A stretch of 64,000 nt of DNA from Pelagimonas sp050633425 (GCF_050633425.1 NZ_JBOEGM010000008.1:62001-126000); one strand, 5' to 3'. Counted from the stretch's first letter, positions 34,200 to 43,734 are shown. Translations and numbers: made by a program. Notes: a model not told the origin generated them from the sequence alone.

Positions 34200-35249
34200 T
34201 TATTCTTCTTCATCCGGGTTCAGCAGTTCGATTTCTCCGACATTGACCAGATCACGGATCGCGCTAACCACGTCGGTCATGGCCCTTTCCCCGAGCTTGG
34301 GTTTGACGATACCCTTGGCGTCGGCTTCTTCTCGAATGTTATCGGCCATGCGTTTGGACATGTTTTCCAACAAGAATTCGCCAGCGCGTTGTTCTTGTTC
34401 ATTGCCATTGCTTGATGCAGCAATCGCAGTGGCAAGCGTTTCTGGTTTCACGTCGCGGGTGATTTTTGGCACGTCGATGGCATTCAAACGTTCGGGAATA
34501 TTCCCAAAGGTAAAGATCGCCTTGCGGACGGCATTGGCAAAATTCTCATCGTCCTTCTCCAAATCGCCAAGCAATTCTTCGCGCACAGCTGAATTCGAAT
34601 AGTTGAGAATTGATCCCAACCGTTCTTCGGGCTTGGCTTTGAATGCTTTGGGCGGTTCCGCGTCCAATTGCGCGGCGATGGCAAGGCCGATCCGGTCAAC
34701 CGCATCCGGGGTGACGCCGGTTGTCATCGACACCGCATAAGAAATCCGGCGGGCCTTGTCGCCAGGCAACTTGGCGAGAACCTGCGCGGCTTTGCCGACA
34801 TCGATCTTGGACATCATAACAGCGGCGACCTCGGTCGCTTCTGAATTCACCAATTCTTCAATCCGTTCAACATCCAGTGCATTGATTCGCTGCCAGGGGT
34901 CGCCGGTTTGACGCACGCCCGCTTCCTTGCGCAAACGCATGGCAGTTCTGGGGCTGATTTTGCCATCTAGGGCGCTCAATGCGCCGGCGATATCGCCGGG
35001 AAAAGACAGGCCAATTTGCTCAAGCTCATTTGAGAACTCTTCGATGACATTGTTTAGCGTTTCACGATCCACATACCGCATATTGCCCATCAACATGGTC
35101 AATTCGGCCTGCTGTTCATCCGGCAAGTCGGTCAGCGGTACATCAGTATCTTCGTTCAACAAAAACTGAACAACAATCGCGGCTTTGGTTTTACGCGACA
35201 GGCCAGCGGGCATTGCATTAACGGGGCCGGGCAGGGCAAGGGCTGTCAT
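34200..35249 (-). CDS. fliG: Flagellar motor switch protein FliG
   Basis: 349 aa. It shows the FliG layout of N, middle and C-terminal armadillo-like domains: a KAAIVVQFLL segment, LPDEQQAEL, then AVMMSKIDVGKAAQVLAKLP (the conserved middle text) and a C-terminal RAMTDVVSAIRDLVNVGEIEL. FliG links the rotor MS-ring to FliM and contacts the stator. The sequence is divergent from enterobacterial FliG, as usual in alphaproteobacteria. The gene stands alone here with no flagellar neighbours. Confidence 0.78.
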   Translation of the reverse strand: MTALALPGPVNAMPAGLSRKTKAAIVVQFLLNEDTDVPLTDLPDEQQAELTMLMGNMRYVDRETLNNVIEEFSNELEQIGLSFPGDIAGALSALDGKISPRTAMRLRKEAGVRQTGDPWQRINALDVERIEELVNSEATEVAAVMMSKIDVGKAAQVLAKLPGDKARRISYAVSMTTGVTPDAVDRIGLAIAAQLDAEPPKAFKAKPEERLGSILNYSNSAVREELLGDLEKDDENFANAVRKAIFTFGNIPERLNAIDVPKITRDVKPETLATAIAASSNGNEQEQRAGEFLLENMSKRMADNIREEADAKGIVKPKLGERAMTDVVSAIRDLVNVGEIELLNPDEEE

Positions 35250-35545
35250 GGCTGTCCTCTCAAACTATAGGTTAAGAGGTAACGCCGATTAGTTTCCGGC
35301 GCGTTAAGCTTGTTTGGTGAAATGCGCGCTTCGTCAGAAAAAAGTTTTGCCGCCAAACGCCGCGGGATGCCGAAAGCCAAACCCATGCCAAACGGCAGAG
35401 TACCGCACCGCCTGAATTGATCTCAGTCGATGGGCCTTGATCGGCGCGAAAATCGAACGGAAATACAAATACTTGCCCGGCAAAACATCGCGCGAGCAAA
35501 GCATCATGTGCCTGCCGTTACACAGGTGTTTTCTTCAATTATGCG
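35250..35545. other. Gene-free region upstream of fliG
   Basis: 296 bp. No coding frame is credible. It must contain the fliG promoter on the reverse strand. No clear regulatory motif was found. Confidence 0.3.
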
Positions 35546-35701
35546 TCAGCCTGAAACCGTTTTGCAGCTCTGGGAAGTGCTGTCATACACCATGCCGTCG
35601 GCGCAAGACATGGCCTGAATGTGGCTCCCTGAACATTCCGCATAGCCCAAAACAGGCATCAGCGTCAGTGTGGTTGCAACGAGAAGTGTTTTGAAAGTCA
35701 T
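35546..35701 (-). CDS. Small cysteine-containing secreted protein
   Basis: 51 aa. A signal peptide (MTFKTLLVATTLTLMPVLGYA) is followed by a mature part of about 30 residues with three cysteines (ECSGSH, MSCADGMVYD, SQSCKTVSG). GGAGGG lies 7 nt before the ATG, a strong ribosome-binding site. The spacing of the Cys residues is like the C-terminal part of chitin-binding peritrophin motifs. It is separated from purB by a terminator. I believe similar short proteins occur in other roseobacters, but assign no function. Confidence 0.7.
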   Translation of the reverse strand: MTFKTLLVATTLTLMPVLGYAECSGSHIQAMSCADGMVYDSTSQSCKTVSG

Positions 35702-35811
35702 GATCGTGCCCTCCGAAATGAGGACTATAGACTAACACGGGTTCGCCAAATCTCAAAATCGGGGCAAATCTGCCTTGCCCAAAGCACATTGTCCAACTCG
35801 GTCAAACAAGC

Positions 35812-35843
35812 AAAAACGGCCAGAAAACCTCTGGCCGTTTTTT
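35812..35843 (-). terminator. Intrinsic terminator of purB
   Basis: An 8-bp stem (CGGCCAGA at 35817-35824 with TCTGGCCG at 35830-35837) is flanked by A5 on one side and T6 on the other. It works on the reverse strand for purB and could act in both directions. Confidence 0.88.
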
Positions 35844-35859
35844 GTCTTTCAACCGGTTT

Positions 35860-37167
35860 TTAGTCTTCGCCAAACACGCGGGCAAAGATCGTGTCGACAT
35901 GTTTGGTGTGATAGCCAAGGTCGAACTTTTCGTTGATTTCGTCTTCGGACAAAGCGGCGCGCACTTCGTCATCCGCCAAAAGCTCTTCGCGGAAATCGGT
36001 GCGGTGATCCCAAACTTTCATCGCGTTGCGCTGTACCAAACGATAGGCGTCTTCGCGCGATACACCGGCTTGGGTCAAGGCCAGCAGGACGCGCTGAGAC
36101 ATCACCAAACCTGGGAACTTGTTCATGTTTGCCAGCATATTCTCGGGATAAACCAAGAGCTTGTCGATCACACCGGTCAAACGCGACAGGGCGAAATCCA
36201 GCGTGATTGTGGTGTCGGGGCCGATGTTCCGCTCAACAGAGCTGTGCGAAATATCGCGCTCATGCCACAGGGCGACGTTTTCCATCGCGGGCACAACAGC
36301 CATCCGCACCAGACGCGCCAAACCGGTCAGGTTTTCGGTCAAAACCGGGTTCTTTTTATGCGGCATCGCCGAAGAGCCTTTTTGGCCCATAGAAAAGAAC
36401 TCTGCCGCTTCGAGAACTTCAGTCCGCTGCATGTGGCGGATTTCGGTCGAGATGTTTTCGATCGAAGAGCCAATCACACCCAATGTGGCAAAAAACGCGG
36501 CGTGGCGGTCGCGCGGAATCACCTGCGTGCTGATCGGTTCGGGAACCAGCCCCATTTGATCGCACACATGCTCTTCAACCGCGGGGTCGATATTGGCAAA
36601 GGTGCCAACCGCGCCCGAGACCGCACCAGTGGCGATTTCAGCGCGCGCATCGCGCATCCGCGACAGGTTGCGATCCATTTCGGCATAGAAACGCGCAAAG
36701 GTCAGACCCATGGTTGTCGGCTCGGCATGGATGCCGTGGCTGCGACCGATGCGGATCGTGTCTTTGTGCTCAATTGCGCGGCGTTTCAGGGCGGCCAAAA
36801 GACCTTCGATGCCCGTGATCAAAAGATCCGAGGCGCGCACCAGCTGTACGTTGAAACAGGTGTCGAGCACGTCAGACGATGTCATGCCTTGATGCACAAA
36901 ACGCGCTTCTTCAGAGCCAACATGTTCGGCCAGATGGGTCAAAAAGGCGATGACGTCATGTTTGGTAACAGCTTCGATTTCATCAATGCGGGCGACATCA
37001 AATTCAACATCTTTGGCTTTCCAGACCGCGTCGGCGTTTGCCTGCGGGATCACACCAAGCTTGGCCTGCGCGTCACAGGCATGGGCCTCGATCTCGTACC
37101 AGATGCGGAATTTGGTTTCGGGGGACCAGATGGCAACCATGTCGGGGCGGGAATAACGCGGGATCAT
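35860..37167 (-). CDS. purB: Adenylosuccinate lyase
   Basis: 435 aa from ATG 37167 (AAGG upstream); a TTG at 37173 adds two residues. It catalyses two fumarate-releasing steps of purine synthesis (SAICAR to AICAR; adenylosuccinate to AMP). The family signature GSSAMPHKKNP is present with the flexible loop serine, and the active-site His is in the GMTSSDVLDT-adjacent region and GRSHGIHAEPTT. It lies at the 3' side of an empty region and is read alone. Confidence 0.95.
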   Translation of the reverse strand: MIPRYSRPDMVAIWSPETKFRIWYEIEAHACDAQAKLGVIPQANADAVWKAKDVEFDVARIDEIEAVTKHDVIAFLTHLAEHVGSEEARFVHQGMTSSDVLDTCFNVQLVRASDLLITGIEGLLAALKRRAIEHKDTIRIGRSHGIHAEPTTMGLTFARFYAEMDRNLSRMRDARAEIATGAVSGAVGTFANIDPAVEEHVCDQMGLVPEPISTQVIPRDRHAAFFATLGVIGSSIENISTEIRHMQRTEVLEAAEFFSMGQKGSSAMPHKKNPVLTENLTGLARLVRMAVVPAMENVALWHERDISHSSVERNIGPDTTITLDFALSRLTGVIDKLLVYPENMLANMNKFPGLVMSQRVLLALTQAGVSREDAYRLVQRNAMKVWDHRTDFREELLADDEVRAALSEDEINEKFDLGYHTKHVDTIFARVFGED

Positions 37168-37714
37168 CGGCAAACCTTATTGTGAGTTATTGGGGCGAGC
37201 GAGGGCGTCATAAACCGCGCTGAGCAATGTCACAAGGGGAGGAAGCTGAGGCGGATTGCCCTGATGTCAGGTTTTCAATCGCGCAACCGGGCCTCCGGGT
37301 CGAAAAACAGCCAACGGGGCCACCCAATTGGGCAACCCCCTTAACTGTTCAAGACATCGGAGAGATCGTGTCAGTCACAGATTTCGGAGTGAGTCCGTTG
37401 CGACTGATGGAGAGGAGGAGAGCCAAGCTGCGATCACATTTGGTGTCTCAAGATGGGGGGATTGCTGGACCGACGCGGTTAGCATCCAGATAGACAGCAA
37501 AAATATACTGCGAGAGAGATGAGGAAACATGACATTTGTCCTAAATAGAGTGTTCATGATGGTCGTTTCTTTGCGACTGTCTTGGGTATAGACCCCGTGA
37601 TGGGCACAAATATGGAGCATTTGAGGTAATTGTGTCTAAAACGTAAACAAAGGTTTAATCACCGGTTACCTACCCCGGTCGCGGGCGCTGTTATATCGAA
37701 AAAGAGACTGAAAA
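37168..37714. other. Gene-free region between purB and DUF6314
   Basis: About 550 bp holding the purB promoter and that of the following gene. Short ORFs here are biased and lack Shine-Dalgarno sites. No repeat or RNA gene is recognised. Confidence 0.4.
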
Positions 37715-38113
37715 TTGAAACAGTTAAGTGATTTTCTCGGAAGCTGGTCCCTTGAGCGTGACATACAACATGCGGACGGAAATCAGGCGCAATTTCACGG
37801 TCAAGCCACATGGACAGCGGACCGGGATGGCGCGAATTATCTGGAAACGGGTGAATTGGTCATGCCGGGCCAAGGCGTGTTTCGCTCAGAACGACGTTAC
37901 CGATGGGACAGAGATTTGCGTGTCTTTTTTGACGATGGGCGTTACTTTCACACGGTTCCCGCCCTTGGTGGCGAAACGGCGCATTGGTGTGATCCTGATC
38001 AATACGATGCGTCGTATAACTTTGAAAACTGGCCCCATTGGTCTTGCCAATGGCGGGTTCGCGGCCCTCGTAAAGATTATGAGATGACAAGCCGTTACCA
38101 GATTTTGCGCTGA
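37715..38113 (+). CDS. DUF6314 family protein
   Basis: 132 aa, beginning with a TTG (37715) preceded by a weak GAGA-type site. The compact beta-rich sequence has FLGSWSLERDI near the N-terminus, RRYRWD and FFDDGRYFH in the middle, and HWCDPDQYDASY and WVRGPRKDYEM-like text at the C-terminus, all matching the DUF6314 family. Function unknown; it is probably a lipocalin-like small-molecule-binding fold (inference). Six 12-bp repeats begin at its stop codon. Confidence 0.75.
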   Translation: MKQLSDFLGSWSLERDIQHADGNQAQFHGQATWTADRDGANYLETGELVMPGQGVFRSERRYRWDRDLRVFFDDGRYFHTVPALGGETAHWCDPDQYDASYNFENWPHWSCQWRVRGPRKDYEMTSRYQILR

Positions 38114-38182
38114 TCTTTGCACGGAGCTTTGCTTTGGTCTTTGCAGGGGTCTTTGCTCAGGCCTTTGATCTGGCCTTTGATC
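38111..38182. repeat. Six 12-bp tandem repeats starting at the DUF6314 stop codon
   Basis: Six contiguous 12-mers begin at 38111, 38123, 38135, 38147, 38159 and 38171. Examples are TGGTCTTTGCAG and TGGCCTTTGATC. The core CTTTG is invariant at positions 5-9 of every unit. The first unit begins with the TGA stop itself. Confidence 0.88.
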
Positions 38183-38310
38183 TGAAACATCGGGCTGAAT
38201 TGCGCGCCGGTATACCATTGTATCCCTGTAAGATGCTGAAATAAAACATGTTTAATCTTTACAAGTGTCCCGGCACCGCGCATGTTCCGCCAAACACCTA
38301 GGACGCGCCC

Positions 38311-39621
38311 ATGCCCCCGATCCAAGACCACCCATTGCGCTACAAGCTCGCAAATGAGCTTCACGCCCGGCCTTTTCCCTCCCTGACCGCGCCGTGCCGG
38401 GCTATTTATCTGGCGATCAAACAGCCCAAAGACGCCGCATCGCGCGACCGGGCTGATGATCTGGCGCATCTTACCGCGTTACTCGAGAGATATGGCGCGG
38501 CGCATCCTCAGCCCGGAGCCACGCATTATTCCGGCCAAATCGGTCAGCATATGCTGAAATGGGAACAACATACGGAATTTGTGACCTATACGGTTTTCTT
38601 GTCCGGGAAGGGCGAACGGCCCTTTGATCCTGCGGATTTCAAAGTGTTTCCAACCGATTGGCTGATGGACGCGCCGGGGGTTCGGGTGACATCGGCGATG
38701 ATGCGGATTGTGCCGCGCCCGGATGATGCCACCATTGATGACAATTTATCGGACTGGTTTGTTCCCGAAAGTCTGGCCGTCAGTCAGGTGATTGGCGATG
38801 AGGCGGTGATTGCCGGCGATTTTCGCATTGATCCCTCGGGGCATCAGCGCTTTGCAGTCTTTGTCCGCGATGGCGTTGGGGTGCGCCGTGCTGGGCGTAT
38901 TGCGCAGCGGGTCTGTGAGATCGAAACCTACAAGGCCATGTCGATGCTTGGCTTTACCCGCGTGCACGACATCGGTCCGCGATTGGCGCAGATGGATGGC
39001 GAGCTGATGCGCCTAATGGAGCTGATGTCCCATGACGATGGCCAAGAAGAAGCCACGTTGCGCGCACTGTTGCAGGTGTCGACCGAGCTCGAAAGCCTGT
39101 CGGCCAGCATGTCGTTTCGGATGGGGGCCAGCGGAGCTTACGAAACCATCGTTCATCAGCGCATCGAAGTTCTGCGTGAAGAACGCTACAAGGGCCGTCA
39201 GACCTTTGCTGAGTTTATGATGCGCCGCTATGATCCGGCGATGCGCACGGTCAAAAGCGCCGGGGTACGTTTGGATAGCATGGTGCAACGGGCCACCCGT
39301 GCCGCCGACCTGTTGCGCACTCAGGTCGAAGTTGGACGCTCTGCCCAGAACCAACAACTCTTGCACAGCATGAACCAGCGGGCAGAGTTGCAGTTGCGTC
39401 TGCAAGAAACAGTCGAAGGCTTGTCGGTGGTGGCAATCAGCTATTACGCTGTGTCTTTGGCCGGGTATCTCATGTATCCTCTTGCGACGGCTGTTGGCCT
39501 GAGCAAGGGGATGATGACCGCAATGCTTGTGTTGCCGATCGTTGGATTGGTGTGGTGGATGATCCGGCGGATTAAACACAAGGTTGAAAGCGGCGCGGAT
39601 CAGAGCGGGCCAGATTTATAA
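38311..39621 (+). CDS. DUF3422 family membrane protein
   Basis: 436 aa. The N-terminal block LRYKLANELHARPFPSL is the DUF3422 signature. A long alpha-helical middle (about 230-360) contains a predicted coiled coil. Two C-terminal transmembrane segments (about 370-412) are followed by a short tail. These proteins are common in alpha- and betaproteobacteria; function unknown. No ribosome-binding site is obvious at the first ATG, although the N-terminal signature supports it. Confidence 0.85.
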   Translation: MPPIQDHPLRYKLANELHARPFPSLTAPCRAIYLAIKQPKDAASRDRADDLAHLTALLERYGAAHPQPGATHYSGQIGQHMLKWEQHTEFVTYTVFLSGKGERPFDPADFKVFPTDWLMDAPGVRVTSAMMRIVPRPDDATIDDNLSDWFVPESLAVSQVIGDEAVIAGDFRIDPSGHQRFAVFVRDGVGVRRAGRIAQRVCEIETYKAMSMLGFTRVHDIGPRLAQMDGELMRLMELMSHDDGQEEATLRALLQVSTELESLSASMSFRMGASGAYETIVHQRIEVLREERYKGRQTFAEFMMRRYDPAMRTVKSAGVRLDSMVQRATRAADLLRTQVEVGRSAQNQQLLHSMNQRAELQLRLQETVEGLSVVAISYYAVSLAGYLMYPLATAVGLSKGMMTAMLVLPIVGLVWWMIRRIKHKVESGADQSGPDL

Positions 39622-39807
39622 ACCTGTCGGAGCGTTCCAAGAGCACGACAGGGGGGCCTGAGGCACCGCCAAGACAGAGGGCTATCTTCCCCCTGAGACA
39701 ACACTGCAATGACCGCTGAAATGACACGCGCCGCGACAGGCCTAAGACGTGTCGCGGCGGATTATCGTTGGGCAAAGGCGTCTTCATAAGACACCGCGTG
39801 ACGGATG

Positions 39808-40857
39808 TTACTCGGCCGCAGCCAGTTTCTGGGTGGGCGTTGAGCGTGTCATGGCATGTGTCGCCATAGCCCCAACAGTGATTGCGACAAGTGTCAGAAG
39901 CGCCGCAACAGAGAGGGTTGGGATACCCGATAAGCCCGCGCCGATGGTGCAACCGCCCGCCAAGACACCGCCTATGCCCATGAGGACAGCCCCGCCAAAG
40001 TAGCGCAGGGTTTCCGGGGCTGATGTGAAGCTCTGCCATTGCAGGCGGCGCGCTGCGGCTGCGGACAAGAAGCTGCCCAATAACGTGCCACCGATCAACC
40101 CAAGGCCAAAGCTGGCCGGGATCGACGAGGCGGCCACGCTCCAAAACAGCGTGTCTGTCCATGGCGATGTGAAGGCCAGGCTCTCCATATTGATCGGGTC
40201 AAAGTCGTCATAAAGAACATAGCCGGTTCCAACCCACCCGAGCGGCACCAAAGCGCCAATGAAAACCGCAAGGATCAAGGTGGTCGGGCGGTTGCCTGAC
40301 CGCAGGCCAAAGGCAAGCGCCGCAATCGCAAGAAGACCAGCCCAGACCGTCGCACCGCCGGGAAGCGATGACAGGCTCACCAGATCGCCCAAGTCATAGG
40401 TCATAGTATTGAGGCCCGAGCGCAGCGGAGCCAAGGCCCCCTTGAGCGTCGCATGCGCGGTAACTGCAAACACAACAAGCACGGTCAGAGCACGCAAGTT
40501 ACCGGTCGCACTCAGCACTGTCAGACGCGAGGCACAGCCACGGGTCAAAACCATCCCGGCTCCAAAGATCAAACCACCAAGGATAATGGCGGCAATCGGT
40601 AGATCAGAGGTCATAAACCGGTGGTCATCAAAGCTGATGAGCTCGGCGGCGACAGCGGCTTGGGTCCCGATGATGGCGACGGCCAATGCGGTCTGCCAGA
40701 CACCCATCGCTTGGGTGCGGTCTTCCCCCACCAATCCACGGCGAAAGCAGAATTTGGTGCGTTCAGCCAGCGCGCCAAACAGCGTGCCAAGGATTAGGGC
40801 AAAATAGACGGCGACTTGCGGCGCGGTCAGCTCTTCAAAGCCAAGCGATTCGAACAT
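39808..40857 (-). CDS. YeeE/YedE family transporter
   Basis: 349 aa from ATG 40857 (GGAG 7 nt upstream); the longer frame to 40938 is rejected as leader. About ten membrane segments. The family cysteine motifs are TKFCFRRG, TRGCASRL and LAGGCTIGAGLSG, with the last two the paired G-C sites found in TsuA-like thiosulfate transporters. The substrate may be thiosulfate or another sulfur compound (inference). No partner TusA gene is adjacent. Confidence 0.87.
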   Translation of the reverse strand: MFESLGFEELTAPQVAVYFALILGTLFGALAERTKFCFRRGLVGEDRTQAMGVWQTALAVAIIGTQAAVAAELISFDDHRFMTSDLPIAAIILGGLIFGAGMVLTRGCASRLTVLSATGNLRALTVLVVFAVTAHATLKGALAPLRSGLNTMTYDLGDLVSLSSLPGGATVWAGLLAIAALAFGLRSGNRPTTLILAVFIGALVPLGWVGTGYVLYDDFDPINMESLAFTSPWTDTLFWSVAASSIPASFGLGLIGGTLLGSFLSAAAARRLQWQSFTSAPETLRYFGGAVLMGIGGVLAGGCTIGAGLSGIPTLSVAALLTLVAITVGAMATHAMTRSTPTQKLAAAE

Positions 40858-41082
40858 GACGGTCTCCGGGTTTGGAACAGCATTCCGTTTGACGGAGGAA
40901 ACCCCTTCGCGCAAGCCTTCCAATGCATGCATTCGCATTTGTTATTGGGAAATTGTTCCAAAACGCGGAGGTATGCCGGGCAGAGTGTTCTGAAAATCAT
41001 GCCCTGAACACCAGGGTCGTTCTTGGGCGCGCCATCCGCCACTGGGGCGCATCCTTTTTTGGTCACTTGTGCCAAGGGTGGC

Positions 41083-41637
41083 CTAAGAGGGGATACGCCC
41101 GGTTTTGATATAGTCGGCAATCAGCTCTGCGGGTCCAAGCTTGCCATAGGATCGCGCTTCTTCCTCGGCTGTTTCGGTTTTATCTATGCGGGTCCTGATT
41201 CTGGGATCAGCGCCAGATGTGAGCAGCAAACGAACAGCGGGAACATTGTCGCGGATGGCCGCCAGATGCAGCGGTGTCCAATCTTGACAGCCATGCGCAT
41301 TCACATCGGCTCCGGCGTTGATCAGAATGGCCATCACCTCCAGCACATCGTCTTTGTCACGCTCAAGGCAACTATGAAGCGGGCAATCCCCATCGTCATC
41401 CCGGTATCTCAGCGTGATCCCCTTGCGGATCATCCAAGTGATGGTCGCGATAGGGGCGCACTCAATGATGGCATGTGTCATCCAAAACGACCCGACATGA
41501 TTGTCTTTGCCATGGGGGAAGTCATCAATCACCGCGCTGAAAAACTCCAAGTCCTTAATGTCAGCTCGCAGCATGGCATCGAGCACGTCATCGAAATCGC
41601 GGCGGTGCTTTTGGTCATAGGAGGGCTTGTCGCTCAT
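41083..41637 (-). CDS. Ankyrin-repeat protein
   Basis: 184 aa from ATG 41637 (AGAGG 7 nt upstream). Ankyrin repeats are seen in the middle and C-terminal parts: DGDCPLHSCLERD, NAGADVNAHG, DWTPLHLAAIRDN and LTSGADPR. It is presumably cytoplasmic and a protein-binding module. No partner can be named. It lies downstream of the ABC operon terminator and is read alone. Confidence 0.8.
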   Translation of the reverse strand: MSDKPSYDQKHRRDFDDVLDAMLRADIKDLEFFSAVIDDFPHGKDNHVGSFWMTHAIIECAPIATITWMIRKGITLRYRDDDGDCPLHSCLERDKDDVLEVMAILINAGADVNAHGCQDWTPLHLAAIRDNVPAVRLLLTSGADPRIRTRIDKTETAEEEARSYGKLGPAELIADYIKTGRIPS

Positions 41638-41704
41638 CGGGTGACCTCTTGGGGCTATGGGGGCGCTAATCGGGACCTTATCAGGCATCCAAAGCCCCCC
41701 TAAG

Positions 41705-41731
41705 CAAAAAAGGCGACCCGAAGGCCGCCCT
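41705..41731 (-). terminator. Terminator of the peptide ABC permease operon
   Basis: On the reverse strand GGCGGCC, TTCG loop and GGTCGCC (one mismatch) are followed by TTTTTT. It lies about 35 bp past the second permease stop. Confidence 0.8.
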
Positions 41732-41765
41732 TTGTTATTACTGGTTCTGATGTGTCTAGATGTGT

Positions 41766-42734
41766 TTAGCGGCCGCGAATGCGCGGGTCGAGCGCGTCCC
41801 GCAAGCCGTCACCAAGGTAATTCACCGACAAAACGGTCAGAGAGATCGCGATACCGGGAAGCAAAACCCGTTCCGGGTATTCTTCCATGCGCACCACCGC
41901 ATCGGCCAGCATCTTGCCCCATGTCGGGAAGTCGGATGGGAACCCGACGCCCAAGAAGCTCAGAGCGCTTTCGGTGATAATCGCCGTCGCGAGGCCCAGT
42001 GCCGCAGACACCAGAATGGGCGACAACACGTTTGGCAGCAGGTGACGGCCAATGATCTTGCCCGGCAAGGTGCCGATAGACCGGGCGGCCAGCACGAATT
42101 CGCGCTCTTTGATCGCCAGAACATCCCCACGAACAATCCGCGCCGTTGGCATCCACGAGGTGATCGAAATGATCGAAACGATCAAAACAAACATCCCACC
42201 TTCGGTTCCAAAGGCCGTTGTTAAGGGCTGTCGGAACAGGGTCACAGCCAAAAGCAAGAGCGGCAACACCGGCAAGGCCAGAAAGAGGTCGGTTGTGCGC
42301 ATCAGCAAACCATCAAGCTTTCTGAAATACCCGGCAGCCACCCCAATGGACGTGCCGATCAGCAGGCTCAGAACCATCGCGGCCCAACCAACCGCCATAG
42401 ACGCACGGCCCCCCGACAGGATTTGCGCAAGTTGATCGCGCCCAAGTTGATCAGAGCCAAGCGGCTTGTGCCAACCGACCTTGGCATCGCTGTCCCAAAG
42501 CGCCGTATAGATGGGGCGCATGTTCTTGTTGCGAATGTCGGTTTTTTGCGGATCAGCATCCCATAGAAACGGGCCAACCAACACGGCCATTGTGATCAGG
42601 ATCAAAAAGAACAGGCCAAACATTGCGCCTTTGTGCTTTTTGAACTGATCCCAAACATCGACCCACCGCGAGCGTGGCGGCTTGTCTGGCCCTTTGTCTT
42701 TGAGGGCTTCGATAGGTGAAATGGTCTCAGTCAT
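41766..42734 (-). CDS. Peptide ABC transporter permease, DppC-type
   Basis: 322 aa from ATG 42734, overlapping the upstream permease stop by 8 bp. N-terminal cytoplasmic part, then about six membrane helices. The EAA loop before the last helices has EREFVLAARSIG followed by RHLLPNVLSPILV, the coupling site with the ATPase. Second membrane subunit of a dipeptide/oligopeptide importer. The peptide ATPase gene is encoded divergently upstream of the operon. Confidence 0.9.
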   Translation of the reverse strand: MTETISPIEALKDKGPDKPPRSRWVDVWDQFKKHKGAMFGLFFLILITMAVLVGPFLWDADPQKTDIRNKNMRPIYTALWDSDAKVGWHKPLGSDQLGRDQLAQILSGGRASMAVGWAAMVLSLLIGTSIGVAAGYFRKLDGLLMRTTDLFLALPVLPLLLLAVTLFRQPLTTAFGTEGGMFVLIVSIISITSWMPTARIVRGDVLAIKEREFVLAARSIGTLPGKIIGRHLLPNVLSPILVSAALGLATAIITESALSFLGVGFPSDFPTWGKMLADAVVRMEEYPERVLLPGIAISLTVLSVNYLGDGLRDALDPRIRGR

Positions 42735-43734
42735 ATCGGATCCTCGGGTCGAGCAGGCCGTAGAGGATGTCTGCAATCAGATTAAACAGCACGATAAGCA
42801 CCGCAAAGATAAAGGTCAGGGTCATGACACCGGGCAGGTCATTTGCAAAGAGCCATGTCAGCAACAGCTGGCCAATCCCGTTCACTTTGAACACGTTCTC
42901 GGTGATGATCGCGCCACCAAAGATGCTTGGAATGCCTAGGGCAATCACGGTCACAACCGGGATCATCGAATTGCGCAGCACGTGGACCAAAACCACAATG
43001 CTCTCGCTCAGACCTTTGGCGCGGGCGGTGCGCACATAGTCCTGCCCAAGATTGTCGAGCATCGAGGCGCGCATATAGCGGCTGAGCATCGCGGTGATCT
43101 GGAGAGCGAGAACCATAACCGGCATAATCATCTGTGCCAGCTGCTCTTTGAACGAGGCCCAGTCATTGACCACATGGGTGGTGTCATAGATCGACGGGAA
43201 CCAGCCAAGCTGAACCGAAAAGATCACGATCAAAAGCGGACCGGTAAAGAACGGCGGGATCGAAAAGCCGATCATCGTTACAAAGGTCCCGGCCTGATCA
43301 AACACCGAATACTGACGATAGGCCGAATAGATGCCAATCGGCAGGGCAATCAGGATCGCAACAACATAAGCCACACCAACAACCCAAAGGGTTTGTGGGA
43401 GACGCTGAACAACGATGTCCATCACAGGCGAGCGGGTCTGCCAGCTGATCACACGCTGTTTGCCTTCGGACCAATTGGTGCCGAACATGGCGTCAATCGC
43501 CACTTGTGGTTCAATCCAAAAGACTTGAACCAGCCATTTCCAATATTGGATCAGCGGGGGTTCCCCCACGCCAAGTGCCTCGCGCATCTTCTGTTTGACT
43601 TCTGGCGGAACGGTCAGCGGCACTTGGGCCATTGGGTCGCCGGGGGCAAGCTGTAGTAGCATGAAGATGACGAAACTGATGAACAGAAGCGTCGGAATAG
43701 AAAGAAGCAGTCGCCTGATTGCATATGTTAGCAT
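42727..43734 (-). CDS. Peptide ABC transporter permease, DppB-type
   Basis: 335 aa, N-terminal helix followed by five membrane segments. The EAA loop is DYVRTARAKGLSE with the conserved gly. The long periplasmic segment between the first two helices is typical of DppB/OppB. First permease of the operon after the binding protein; it overlaps the second permease. Confidence 0.9.
   Translation of the reverse strand: MLTYAIRRLLLSIPTLLFISFVIFMLLQLAPGDPMAQVPLTVPPEVKQKMREALGVGEPPLIQYWKWLVQVFWIEPQVAIDAMFGTNWSEGKQRVISWQTRSPVMDIVVQRLPQTLWVVGVAYVVAILIALPIGIYSAYRQYSVFDQAGTFVTMIGFSIPPFFTGPLLIVIFSVQLGWFPSIYDTTHVVNDWASFKEQLAQMIMPVMVLALQITAMLSRYMRASMLDNLGQDYVRTARAKGLSESIVVLVHVLRNSMIPVVTVIALGIPSIFGGAIITENVFKVNGIGQLLLTWLFANDLPGVMTLTFIFAVLIVLFNLIADILYGLLDPRIRYD

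Noticed and set aside
35842..37185. 447-aa open reading frame on the plus strand
   Set aside because: It is antisense to the well-supported purB gene and has the composition of a shadow frame, with no motif or ribosome site.
37375..37620. 81-aa open reading frame upstream of DUF6314
   Set aside because: No ribosome site, odd composition and no protein-like features; treated as non-coding.
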